From Takakia lepidozioides (Eukaryota > Streptophyta > Takakiopsida > Takakiales > Takakiaceae), in contig CM060732.1 of NCBI GenBank assembly GCA_030704615.1, positions 9,984,001 through 10,048,000 of the forward strand: DNA of 64,000 nt, given 5' to 3'. Made by a program: the position numbers and the translations under genes. The notes below the pieces were generated by a model. The model worked only from the letters and a program-made list of their open reading frames with translations. It ran no database searches and was not told the DNA's origin. This document shows, piece by piece, positions 1-9,985 of the stretch (the first letter of the stretch is position 1; each line of letters begins with the position of its first letter).

Positions 1-753
1 CCAGCTTCAGTTGCACTACTTCCCACACTCCCTGTCCCCCCAGAGCCAGATCCAGGCAGCCCGCCTGATCCCCCTGAGCCGACACCTTCGTTGGCCTGTG
101 ATCCAAGTGCTCCACTTGATCCAGGTCCAACGGGTTGGGATGTCCTGGTTGTAGTCTCAACCTCAGCTGTTGGGTCTACTTCTTCATATTCTTCCTCTTC
201 CAATTTCTTCTCTCTGTTTTCATCCTCCAAGTTCTGCCCTTGGGTTTTCTTCTTCACTCATGTAACTCAACTGTAATGGTGTTGGAGAGTCTGAACTCTC
301 CGTTGGCTCTGCCACATCCTCTTCTCCTTCTTCACCTTCCGCTTCAGAAACTGGAGTTCCTGCTTTTGGTGTTCCATGCCAACTCTTATCAAAGATTTCT
401 GTCAAATCTTTTATCCAGGGATGTACCTCAGATCTTTCACCTCGTGATTGATCTTCTTCCTGTACCAATTCCCTTAATCTTTCTTGCAAAGAAACAGAAG
501 GAGTGGCATCCAACTCTAGTTCTTCCGGTATGGTGATGACTCTTTGATCTTAATGGTGTGAGAGGTCCAGATGATTCCCCTATGTCTATTCCTCTCTCCC
601 AAAGATATGGATAATTAGCTTTCAGATAGCTTTCTCTTTTTGCTGAATATCTCTGGCGTCTAGCTTCTCTTTCATCACTCATGTCCCATGTCTTTCATTT
701 CTTTTAATGTGGCAATAACCAAAACTCTCTTCTGTAATATCTCTCGTATATGC
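1..753 (-). mobile_element. Truncated second copy of Ty3/gypsy gag-leader segment
   Basis: This stretch is nearly identical to 16488-17233, the leader and N-terminal ORF of the Ty3 element further right, differing by a few small indels. On the minus strand it encodes the same acidic leader protein starting MSDEREARRQRYSAKRES near 682. The match stops abruptly at 753, where a GC-rich satellite begins; in the other copy the same sequence runs on for about 540 bp to the primer-binding site. So this copy has lost its 5' end and continues to the left beyond the window. Frameshifts near 525-540 split the leader frame, while the segment encoding EDVAEPTESSDSP is open here but frameshifted in the other copy. 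Confidence 0.85.
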
Positions 754-1905
754 AAAATTTCCGTCATGCAGGTAATTTGAAGAGCGGATGAATGGAAATC
801 CGGCGCCGGATTTCCATCCGCCAGCTAAGTCGGCGCGCAAAATTTCCGTCATGCAGGTAATTCGAAGAGCGGATGAATGGAAATCCGGCGCCGGATTTCC
901 ATCCGCCAGCTAAGTCGGCGCGCAAAATTTCCGTCATGCAGGTAATTCGGAGAGCGGATGGATGGAAATCCGGCGCCGGATTTCCATCCGCCAGCTAAGT
1001 CGGCGCGCAAAATTTCCGTCATGCAGGTAATTCGGAGCGCGGATGGATGGATTTCCATCCGCCAGCTAAGTCGCGCGCAAATTTCCGTCATGCAGGTAAT
1101 TCGCGCGGATGGAAAATCCGGCGCCAGGGTAGGTCGGCGCGCAAAATTCCATCATGCAGGTAATTCGGAGCGCGGATGGATGGAAATCCGGCGCCGGATT
1201 TCCATCCTCCAGGTAAGTCGGCGCTGCAAATTCGGTAGGGCGGCGCACCAAATTTCCCTCACGCAGGTAATTCGGAAGCGGATGGATGGAAATCCGGCGC
1301 CGGATTTCCATCCGCGCAGGTAGGGCGACGCGCCAAATTTCCCTCACACAGGTAATTCCGAAGCGGATGGATGGAAATCCGACGCCGGATTTCCATCCGC
1401 GGTAGGGCGACGCGCCAAATTTCCCTCACGCAGGTAATTCTGAAGCGGATGGATGGAAATCCGGCGCCGGATTTCCATCCGCAATGTTGGTCGGAGAGCG
1501 GATGGATGGAGATCCGGCGCCGAATTTCCATCCTGCAGGTAACTCGAATCCCGGATGGATGGACATCCGGCGCCGAATTTCCATCCTGCAGGTAATTCGA
1601 ATCCCGGGTGGATTGAAATCCGGCGCCGAATTTCCATCCAGCAGGTACTTCGAATCCCGGGTGGATGGAAATCCGGCGCCGAATTCCAATCCAGCAGGTA
1701 ATTCGAATCCCGGCTGGATGGAAAATTTCCATCCAGCAGGTAAGTCGGATCGCTGGTGTATGGATATTCGGCGCCGAATTTCCATTCGCCAGGAATTTCG
1801 AAGCGCTGAATTACCTTCCTGCAGGTAATTCTGAGCGTGTCCGATTGATTTTTCGGATTTTTCTTGGAATCCTTCATTGCTAGAGGCAAATCGGAACAGC
1901 CTCGG
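754..1905. repeat. Palindromic satellite, ~86-bp unit (array 1)
   Basis: Tandem units of about 86 bp, marked by GTCATGCAGGTAATT at about 761, 847, 934 and 1018, each carry a perfect palindrome with arm GGAAATCCGGC and its complement (first copy 794-815). From about 1500 the arm drifts to GAAATTCGGC, giving a GGCGCC-centred palindrome with AATT flanks. Units degrade towards 1900. The reading frames through the array are by-products of a stop-poor repeat, not genes. No transposon ends are visible at its borders. Confidence 0.9.
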
Positions 1906-3270
1906 ACGGAAATTCGGCGCCGTTTTTTCATTTTGGGAGGTTTCTGCGACTTCCTTTAAGGGGGGCCCGATGGAAATTCGGCGCCGAATTTCCATCCGGG
2001 GGATGGTCTCTGTCGGAGAGGTGCCGGCCTCTCCGCCGCTCTGTTGGATATTCGGTGCCGAATTTCCGTCCGGGGTTTGAAATATGACGGCCAGGTGCCG
2101 GCCTCTCCCCCCTCCCCGACTGCATTGGAACGGCCCCGGATGGAAATTCGGCGCCGTTTTTCCATCTGGGGAGGTTTTTATGTCGGCCAGTTTTCGGCCT
2201 AACCCCCCGACACGACTTCCTTTGGGGGGGCCCGGATGGAAATTCGGCGCCGAATCTCCATCCAGGGGATGCTCTCTGTCGAACACGTGCCGGCCTCTAC
2301 GCCCGAGGCGACTTCATCCGGGCGTCCCCTGTTGGATATTCGGTGCCAATTTCCGTCCGGGGTTGAAATGTGACGGCCAGGTGCCGGCCTCTCCCCCCTC
2401 CCCGACTTCATCCGAACCACCCCGGATGGAAATTCGGCGCCATTTTTTCATTTGGGGAGGTTTTTATGTCGGCCAGTTTTCGGCCTAACCCCCCGACACA
2501 ACTTCCTTTGGGGGGGGCCGGATGGAAATTCAGCGCCGAATCTCCATCCAGGGGATGCTCTCTGTCGAACACGTGCCGACCTCTACGCCCGAGGCGACTT
2601 CATCCGGGCGTCCCCTGTTGGATATTCGGTGCCGAATTTCCGTCCGGGGGTTGAAATGTGACGGCCAGGTGCCGGCCTCTCCCCCCTCCCGACTGCATCC
2701 GAACGCCCCGGATGGAAATTCGGCCGTTTTTCCATCTGGGGATGTTTTTATTGCGGCCAGTTTTCGGCCTGACCCCCCGACACGACTTCCTTTGGGGGAG
2801 CCCGGATGTAAATTCGGCGCCGAATCTCCATCCAAGGGATATTCTCTGTCGCATACGCGCCGGCCTCTGCGCCCGAGGCGACTTCATCCGGGCTTCCCTT
2901 GTTGTATATTCGGTGCCGAATTTCCGTCCGGGGTTGTAATGTGAGGGCCAGATGGCGGCCTTTCCCCCGAGCCGACTGCATCCGAAAGGCCTCGGATGGA
3001 AATTCGGCGCCGTTTTTCCATCAAGGTTTTTATGTCGGCCAGTTTTTCGGCGTGACCCCCGACATGACTTCATTTGGGGGATCCGAATGGAAATTCGGCG
3101 CTGAATTTCCATCCGGGGGATGTTCTCTGTCGGACAGGTGCCGGCATCTCTGCCCCAGACGACTTCATCCGTGTGGCCCCTGTTGGATATTGGGTGCCGA
3201 ATTTCCATTCGGGGGTAGTAATGTGACGGCACGGTGCCGGCTTCTCCCCTTCAGCCGACATCATCCGGAC
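1906..3270. repeat. Higher-order palindromic satellite, ~287-bp unit (array 2)
   Basis: A longer unit of about 287 bp repeats here; the marker TGTCGGCCAGTTTTCGGCCT recurs near 2180, 2468, 2753 and 3033. Each unit contains three GGCGCC or GGTGCC-centred partial palindromes of the kind in the preceding array (GGAAATTCGGCGCCG followed by TTTTTCC, AATCTCC or AATTTCC), separated by GC-rich spacers such as GGTGCCGGCCTC. It looks like a higher-order derivative of array 1. It ends just before the MULE-type element gene. No convincing protein-coding content. Confidence 0.88.
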
Positions 3271-3492
3271 GGCCCCCCACTTTCTGACTGCATACCGTTG
3301 GCAGTTATTGCGCAAAGACCAGGGCCGCATTCCGGAGACAAGGTTCATTAACACTCTGACTGTGGATTTTGATTTGGATCAGGCTTCGTCGCTCGGACAA
3401 ATCGGCACCGCATTCCTTCCCATCGCTGCATTCCCCTTCTACCAGGGAGCTTGCCCGCACGCCATCCTGGCAGTCTTGTGTGCACATCTCCC

Positions 3493-4211
3493 ATGGCGGA
3501 AAACCCGAGCGCTACAGTGTACTGCCCTCCTCACGAGCATAGAGCTTCATTTCCGTGCAGAGGGGACATCTGCCGGGTGATGGAGAAATATCTGTGCGTT
3601 CGATACCACCTGAAACCGGGGTCGGTTTTTTTGGAGGAGGAAATGAAGGACTCAAACGGCCTTGTTGTCGAGAGTATTGTTGTGCTCCACGATGATTTCG
3701 GCGATGGCAGGGAATGGCGAGTTTCCCATCGGACAACGTCATATACAGGGCTGTTGGGGACTTCATTTGCCCGCCAAATGCACCTTCTATCCTGGCGCCT
3801 TCCACGAAACAATCCGCGAATCAGAGAGTGGCTACCTCAAAGAGAGAATTCCGCAACGAAGTAAATCCAGAGCCGAACCCATCCATGAAGACGAGCGAGA
3901 ACCGGGTTGTTCACAACCTGTCCGACTCAGACGAGGTCATGGAAGTTCCGAGGTCGTCCCGGAGATCAAGCAAGTCCTCAATGGACGTCAGTGGAGGAGG
4001 GAGTCATATTCCCAGCACGAGCACCGCAGTTCGATCTATTCTTGAAATTCTGCGAGGGCTTCACCTGGAGGGACACCGGTCGGAGCTGGCCGGGCTGGAC
4101 TACAGCAAGTTCGCAATTAAATTGGTTACATGCCTTCCCGCCGACGCGACGGTAATATCTTCTTTGAGTTCCCTCCTCGGGCGGACTACTCGAGGGCGTC
4201 CGGAATGTTGA
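3493..4211 (+). pseudogene. N-terminal region of MULE/methyltransferase-like element gene
   Basis: The ATG at 3493 (MAENPSATVYCPP) opens a frame to about 3720. The apparent coding sequence then shifts frame and continues as a segment beginning MASFPSDNVIYRAVGDF (3714-4211), rich in Ser, Asp and basic residues (SDSDEVMEVPRSSRRSSKSS) and probably disordered. It reads into the transposase frame after another shift near 4190. I recognise no domain in this part. It lies directly right of satellite array 2 and is assigned to the element gene by position and by continuity of coding-like sequence. The true start is uncertain. Confidence 0.5.
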
Positions 4212-5400
4212 CAGATATGGATAGAAAACATGACGGTCATCCTTGGTGCGTTACCAAAACCACCAGCATGAAGATGCTCGATGGTGTGCGGGTGCGCTAC
4301 GTTGTTTGTGCGGGCGCGTTGCGGTGTTTCTCCCCAACTTGCTTCCACTTTAAATCAAGAGGTCACAGGAATGAGACCGATTGGACAGGCACAGCTCATC
4401 AACCATTTCAAGCTCATGAGAAGGTTCCGAACTCCACATTTAAGTGTGCGTATTGCAAAGAACCACCACACTGCATGTCTGTTTGTAATGCCAAGCAGTT
4501 CTATGTGCTGCACCGTTTCCCTGACCTCACCCGAGCTTGCATACACGTTGGTTCCCATTGTCACAAATTGGCGAGGGGGAACTCGCGGGAGGCTGCCCAC
4601 GAGGCAGAGCAGCTCGTTCAGGAGGAGGTTAAGTTGAGACCGGGTGCCAAACCCAAACAGATACAGCTCCAAGCCGCCCATAAGATGGCATTGGCCAGAA
4701 TTATGTCGGAAGACGGCTCCGATAGAGTTCCTCTCGATGAGAAGGAAATGGAGGCATTGCTGGAGTCGGTGTCCCACGTATGTTCACCGAATGTCCGAAA
4801 CCACATTGTCTCATGCAAACAGAAAATTGGGCGTGGCTCGGATATGCACTCCATTCTGGAGGTGAAGCGACGATGTGGATATGACTACATTCATGGAAGT
4901 AGGTTTCCAGGACAAGGGACTGAGGCAGATCGTTGTTTCGTATTCAAAATGTCCACGTGTGGACCTGGCAGCGGCGTCGAACTGGTCGACAGGATGACGA
5001 GTGGGAACTTGTCAAACAGTTGGGTCATGTTCGACCATATCAAGCGAATTACAAATCACCAGTGGGTGACAATGGGTGCACATGTCTACGACACCCACTG
5101 CAGGATGCTAATGACAATTGCTATTTGTGAGATGAAAGGAGAGGACACACAATCGGAGATGCTTCTTTGGCAGGGAATAAACGAACAGATGGCCAAGGCG
5201 GGATTGCCCCCTCCCAATTTCCGTGGTTTCATGGCGGACAACGCACAAGCAAATTGGGCTGCCATCCGAAGGGTGTACGGCAAAGACCCCAATGTTCCCA
5301 TGGAAGGCAAGGAGAGATCTTGTGGGTTCCATTTTCTGCAGAGCCTTTCGCAGTACACAACCAGGCTCGTGGCACCAGATTTCAGAGAGGAGCACCGTTT
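4130..5400 (+). pseudogene. MULE-type DDE transposase with GCM1-like zinc finger
   Basis: A long open frame encodes a Cys/His-rich N-terminal segment (ALRCFSPTCF, FKCAYCKEPPHCMSVC, then CIHVGSHCHKL) that fits the WRKY-GCM1 type of zinc finger carried by many MULE transposases. A linker (KPKQIQLQAAHKMALARIM) follows, then a core with FRGFMADNAQANW (a catalytic-type Asp) and RSCGFHFLQSL, matching the C-x2-H signature of MULE transposases. Such enzymes cut at terminal inverted repeats to move the element. The frame stays open into satellite array 3 (to 5521), so the last ~40 residues are satellite-derived and the native C-terminus is displaced beyond 5990. Family identity is from motifs; no alignment was run. 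Confidence 0.72.
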
Positions 5401-5715
5401 CTCTTTTTGGGCCGAAAACTGGCTAAGTCCCAACATGCACTGGTACCGTGTCTGGAAAAATGGCGCCGAATTTCTTTTTTTGGGCCGAAAACTGGCTAAG
5501 TCCCAACATGCACTGGTATAGTGTCTGGAAAAATGGCGCCGAATTTCCCTATTTTGCGCCGAAAACTGGCTAAGTCCGGGAAAAATGGCGCCGAATTACC
5601 TGTCATGAGGGGACCTATAGCCGCGGAATTCGGCACCATTTTTCGCCAGAGAGACCTATTACCGCGAAATACGTCGCCGTTTTTTCAGGTTACGGACCCT
5701 ATTACCGCGAAATTC
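5390..5715. repeat. Palindromic repeat block inside the transposase gene (array 3)
   Basis: Repeats of GGGCCGAAAACTGGCTAAGTCC followed within about 50 bp by AAAATGGCGCCGAATTT occur at about 5408, 5484 and 5556. They are followed by three copies of a shorter motif, ACCTATTACCGCGAAAT and variants, at about 5615, 5653 and 5698. The GGCGCC core matches the design of arrays 1 and 2. The block sits between the transposase core and its apparent continuation at 5991. Part of it (GGGGACCTATAGCCGCGG) resembles a motif at 22949 and, inverted, at 24300. Confidence 0.8.
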
Positions 5716-5736
5716 GGCGCCATATTTGCACATGTC

Positions 5737-5990
5737 GCTGGGAATTGGCATGAGCGGAAGACGAAATATCATGAGCACAAATGTCAAAACTACAATTTTC
5801 CCTTCAAGGGGCCGAATAATATATTTGTTTTTCCTGACACATTGCATTAAATTATTGTTTTTATTGTTTTTTTTTTTCAAAATTTGTACTTCTGCTCATG
5901 AAAACCGATTGTCTTACTACTCCGCTCATGCCGCTCATGCCGCTCATGCTCATGAAATAGCTAACCTCGGCCCATGCCAAACGCTTATTC
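5737..5990. repeat. AT-rich spacer with CATGAGCGG/CCGCTCATG inverted motifs
   Basis: The spacer begins with GGCATGAGCGGAAGACG and a second CATGAGC near 5770. It ends with a run of CCGCTCATG copies (about 5920-5955), giving inverted motifs around an AT-rich centre that includes a T-run near 5870. It could be a small inserted element inside an intron of the element gene. No coding content. Confidence 0.5.
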
Positions 5991-6735
5991 ATGGAAAGTG
6001 AGGGGCAGGTCAAAATGTTGCAGTCATTGACTGAGCACTTGAAGGAAGCCGGGGTCAAGTCCAGAACGAAATACAAGTCAAAGCTTGTGAAGCTGGTGGC
6101 CATTGCAGATCCGCCACTTGGAAAGGACTTCATCCCCGAGATTGCAAAACACTATTCTCGGGCCATGCAGCCGACCATGCAGTTGGAGAAACTGCATCAC
6201 CTCTCAACGGCATGTGTTGAGGCGAAAGAGAAGGTGAGGTTTCAATGCACTGAAGTTCCTTCCTAGCAATAGCCACTCTTCTTCCTGCTCCTGACATTGG
6301 ATCGGAAATGGTAGACATGGTTGCTGTCGATCTGGAACGCATCGGAGAGTATAAGGACAATGTGGTCTTTTCCACTCGAAGTTTCCGACCCTGCAGTGGA
6401 TGTGTGGCTCAACCGCATGACTTGGTGGTTCCAGGTAATTCAAGGTACTTCCCCAGATTTGCTTTTCTGAAATGAATTCCCTGAATTGCTACGTGACAAT
6501 GCATGTGGGAATCGCAGGTAATGACGAATGCGAAGGAGCAAGTCGTAATGCATACAAATTCGTTCGGCTTGTACGTCAAATGGGATGGAACACAAACACT
6601 GGAAGACTACGTGACACGTTTCAGATGTGCGTACAAGGACAACCTCTTCGCCATGGAGCTGCAGACAGCAAGAAGGAGCGTGGAGTTTACACATCAGGAG
6701 GGAGCGGGAAAAGCTGCAATGCGAATTGTTTACAG
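5991..6735 (+). pseudogene. Element gene, middle exons (5991-6233, 6315-6434, 6518-6735)
   Basis: Three segments join cleanly with GT/AG borders and compatible phases. 5991-6233 encodes a helical Lys-rich stretch (LVKLVAIADPPLGKDFIPEI) ending at AAG|GTGAGG. 6315-6434 encodes TWLLSIWNAS to VDVWLNRMTWWFQ. 6518-6735 encodes VMTNAKEQVV to GKAAMRIVYR. Introns are 80-150 bp. No known domain is recognised, but Trp-rich helices after a MULE core resemble transposase C-terminal regions. The exon start near 5991 could lie slightly further right, at GGGCAG|GTC. Confidence 0.55.
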
Positions 6736-6881
6736 GTGAAGCCCAGCTGCCCTTGTATGCAAAGCTTGGTTATGAGGTTTGTCTAGGAAATGCGGCACCG
6801 CATTCGCATTTAATGTTTTTGGTTGCACTCTGCGAGTACGTTGGTCTCAACTTTTGCTCACGCATGCTGACTGCCGTGCAG

Positions 6882-8281
6882 GTATATGAAAAACGTGCTT
6901 CTTCAGACAGGGGCCCTGGCTCAAGAGCCCCCGTTCTTCATGGCTTGGACCGTGGCGAGCCCAAGCTGTGTCTACACACCCAAGATACAGAAACAATGGC
7001 ATGCCGCGCATCTCGTTGGATGCCCGTGGTACCTGGACATGTCTAGCGGAATTGTTGACGAGTCTGAGAAAGATTTGCACGCAAAAGCAGAAGAGAAGAG
7101 AAAGGAAAGACGTGTCCCTGCTGGGCCAGAGTCGGCAAAGGAAGCTGCTGCTCTGGAACAATCCAGAAAGGCAGCTGAGATGGCACATAAGACGGTGGAT
7201 GCAGCTGTGTAGGCTCAACAGAAGGGGTCGAAGAAGAGGACTCGCCAGCAAGGAGCAGCAGTTATAACACCCAAGAAAACAAAGAAGCAGAAACAGATAG
7301 AACAGGAAGAGGGTGACGAAGAGGACTCCGATGGAGACTTTGCAACCAGCCCACCCCCCGAAACGCAGCCGAAATTCCCTGTGCCCACTGTTGTCATGAG
7401 AGGGACGAGAACAGGCTCGGCAAAGAAGACACTCTTCAACCTCCCGGGGGGGCACCCTTTCGAGCCGGTGGAAATGAAGAGGCCGAAACTGGATCCCGAT
7501 ACAGTAGTCCAGTGTGTAAATGAGAGTTTCTTGGCGGCTTTGGATGGATGGGCAGCCAAGTTGGCATACATGAAGACCATGGAGGGTCTGAAGGGCAGAG
7601 CACTGAAGAAGGCGGCTACCGAAGAGCCTTCCGACACCCCTGGGTTTCTGAAGATGGTCTCGTTCTTTGAGAGGGTGTGTGCAGACAAGGATTGTAGGAG
7701 GGGCGGAAATGCCACCGAGTGGTCTTGCGATATGATCATATTGGATATTCCGGACGGAGAGCCTGTGGATGGATTGCAAGCTTTGCCATCTTGGAACAGG
7801 TACTCCGAGTCCTTTTGGAAGAAAGGATTCGGGCTCGCCGGCATGGTTTTGGACGACAGAGGCTGTGTGGTTGTCCTGGCGAGCAGAGGCAAAAACACGC
7901 AGACAGGAATTGCGAAGTGGACCCGCAAGAGCACCGTCCCAATTCTGAAGAAGAAGTGGACGTGCATCAACACATTGGGCCTTCGGTCGGAAGGGAAGAA
8001 GGAAATTACGACATTGGCACTCGTCCTTTCATTTTCTTAGGTGTTTTGAAATGCGGTGCTACATTCGATTTGGAAGGAGAGATTGTTGGTTGACCCAAAC
8101 TGCGACCCCATCGATTACGACGTCATGTTCAACAACGTTCCCACGGAACTTCTCCCTCATAGCCTCACTTCAACGGAACCCCTGCGGTATTCACGGACTC
8201 GGAGCCCTGCCTTCATTCAGACAATTATGGAGACATGCACTGACATGGAGGGCACACTGCTCGACCTCATCTGTGGGACAG
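6882..8281 (+). pseudogene. Element gene: basic linker and N-terminal half of methyltransferase-like domain
   Basis: After an AG acceptor at 6880-6881 one frame runs to 8281, broken only by TAG at 7210, TAG at 8038 and TGA at 8047. It encodes a charged, Lys/Glu-rich linker (to about residue 150), then SCDMIILDIPDGEP, a run of aromatic residues and GMVLDDRGCVVVLAS. These sit where motif IV and the following strand of a beta-class amino-methyltransferase would be; the catalytic D/N-P-P-Y/W is here D-I-P-D, so activity is doubtful. The frame closes with RSPAFIQTIMET and EGTLLDLICGTG, matching motifs X and I (the S-adenosylmethionine loop). The order IV before I is the permuted order of that class. 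Confidence 0.55.
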
Positions 8282-8383
8282 GTATGCAGAATCTTGTTCT
8301 ATGTTGTTCTGCAAATTTTCGTTATGCTTTAATTCGCAACATCTGAAGGGCCATGTTATAATGTGTTGATGGCATTGTAACAG

Positions 8384-9153
8384 GTGCCTCAATGTGGGCT
8401 GGGCGGTTTTCCGACCGGCACCTCTTTGCCTATGAGGAGGACACATCCGTCTGGGGATCCCATCTGGAAGGGCTTCAACGGAATGAGAAGGCTCCCATCG
8501 AAGCCAAAGACTCCTCGGATTCGTCGGAGTCGGAGGAAGAGACAGTGGACATTGATGCCGAGGAGAACCCGGAATACGAGTGTGTGCAAACATTGTAAGT
8601 TTGCAAAGCCTTCTGGGTGATTTTTGTCAAACGCATTTCCGGACTGTGGTTCTCATTGGTCTCGTTGGTGATTGTTATGTGCAGGATTCCAGGATCCGGG
8701 TCGAAACATGTAGGGCCTACACTTCCTGCCAAGAAGAATGTCCCGTTCTTTGCGAGGGCTGACTTCATGACGAGCCCGGTGAAGGACTACTTCCTTCCTA
8801 CTTATGCAGCTAAACTCGCAAATACAGCGATTAGACGATGTGAGAATCCCAGTAAAAAAGAGCAGATTTTGGAGAGGGCTGGGGAGGACAGAAGGATAAG
8901 GAAAGAGTTGGCAACAACTGAGACAGGTAGACAGGTGCGAAAGTTCATTTGTGATTCAGCGGATGAGAGCGATGCAAACAGGGAGGACGACGACCCAACG
9001 GAGGTGAGATGGTCGGTTTCGCAAGGGGAAGATGGGATTTTCGAAAGCCTGGCCAACGAGCAGTCCGCTGGAGAAGAGAAAGGCAATGTCGGGGTGGAGG
9101 CGGAGCAGGACAGTCAAGGACATGACGACGATACTGATGATTTTCAAGATTAA
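8384..9153 (+). pseudogene. Element gene: C-terminal end of methyltransferase-like domain and acidic tail
   Basis: Exon 8384-8594 joins 8281 in phase to give DLICGTGASMWAGRFSDRHL with FAYEED following, like the glycine loop and motif II acidic residue of DNA amino-methyltransferases. Exon 8685-9153 follows a GTAAGT donor (8595) and a GTGCAG acceptor. It encodes a basic stretch and a very acidic tail ending DDDTDDFQD and a stop at 9151-9153. The exon phases are consistent across both introns, which supports a real spliced gene in the recent past. What the tail does is unknown. Confidence 0.6.
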
Positions 9154-9289
9154 TAGAATTTTAATGAACTCTCTGTACATTTAAATTCTCTTCCAGAGTA
9201 TATAAAGGAAATTCTCCCCGTCCTTCATGTCCCCTCTCCCATGTGCTTCTCAACGACACCATCGTCCAAACCATGTCCCTACCAAAATC

Positions 9290-9985
9290 GGAAATGCGGC
9301 ACCGCATTTCCAAAACCGGGGCAAGAACAATTTTCCGTTTCAGGGTTTAAACATCAGAAACTGTTCGGTTGAACGGAAATGCGGTGCCGCATTTCCGTTT
9401 TTGACACGGCAGTTTTGCCGATTGCCAGCTCCTTCCATGGAGGTAAATGAAAATGCCACCCCGCATGCGGAGGTCGAACACGTTATTTAAATGGCGGACA
9501 TGGAAATGCGGTGCCGCATTTCCATTTTGGAGATGGAAGTTTTTCCAACTGCAGACCCATCGACGGAAATGCGGCTCCGCATTCCATGATGCTAGACGGG
9601 AATGCAACACCGCATTCCATTGTCCAATAAGAAATTTCGATGACGTACATGGAAATGCGGCGTCGCATTTCCAGAACGGACATCGTTGTTTGTCCAATTC
9701 CAGACCCTTGGACGGAAATGCGGCACCGCATTACATTGTCCAATAAGAACTTTCGATTGCCAAACATGGAAATGCGGCGCCGCATTTCCAAAACAAACAT
9801 CGTTGTTTGTCCAATTCCAGACCCGTGTGGGCATTCCGTCTTGTTGGACGGAAATGCGGCACCGCATTCCATTGTCCAATACGAAATTTTGATGACGGAC
9901 ATAGAAATGCGGTGCCGCATTTCTAGAACGGACATCGTTGTTTGTCCAATTCCAGACCCTTGGACGGAAATGTGCTTTGCAATCC
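9290..9985. repeat. Palindromic repeat block (array 4)
   Basis: Eleven or so near-palindromes with arm GGAAATGCGG and complementary arm CCGCATTTCC, centred on CA, TG or CG, are spread over about 700 bp. They alternate with spacers such as ATCGTTGTTTGTCCAATTCC and TGTCCAATAAGAA, giving a loose unit of about 130 bp from 9600 on. It lies immediately right of the methyltransferase-like element gene, mirroring the arrays on its left. A TATA-like TATATAAAG lies at 9198, before the block. Confidence 0.87.

Noticed and set aside
754-3270. Several 60-286 codon frames on both strands
   Set aside because: They arise from GC-rich, stop-poor satellite repeats and encode only repetitive peptides (APDFHP, GAGFPSIR) with no domain.
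754-9985. CRISPR-like arrays of palindromic repeats with spacers
   Set aside because: The context is a plant nuclear genome, the spacers are themselves repeated, unit lengths vary, and there are no cas genes.
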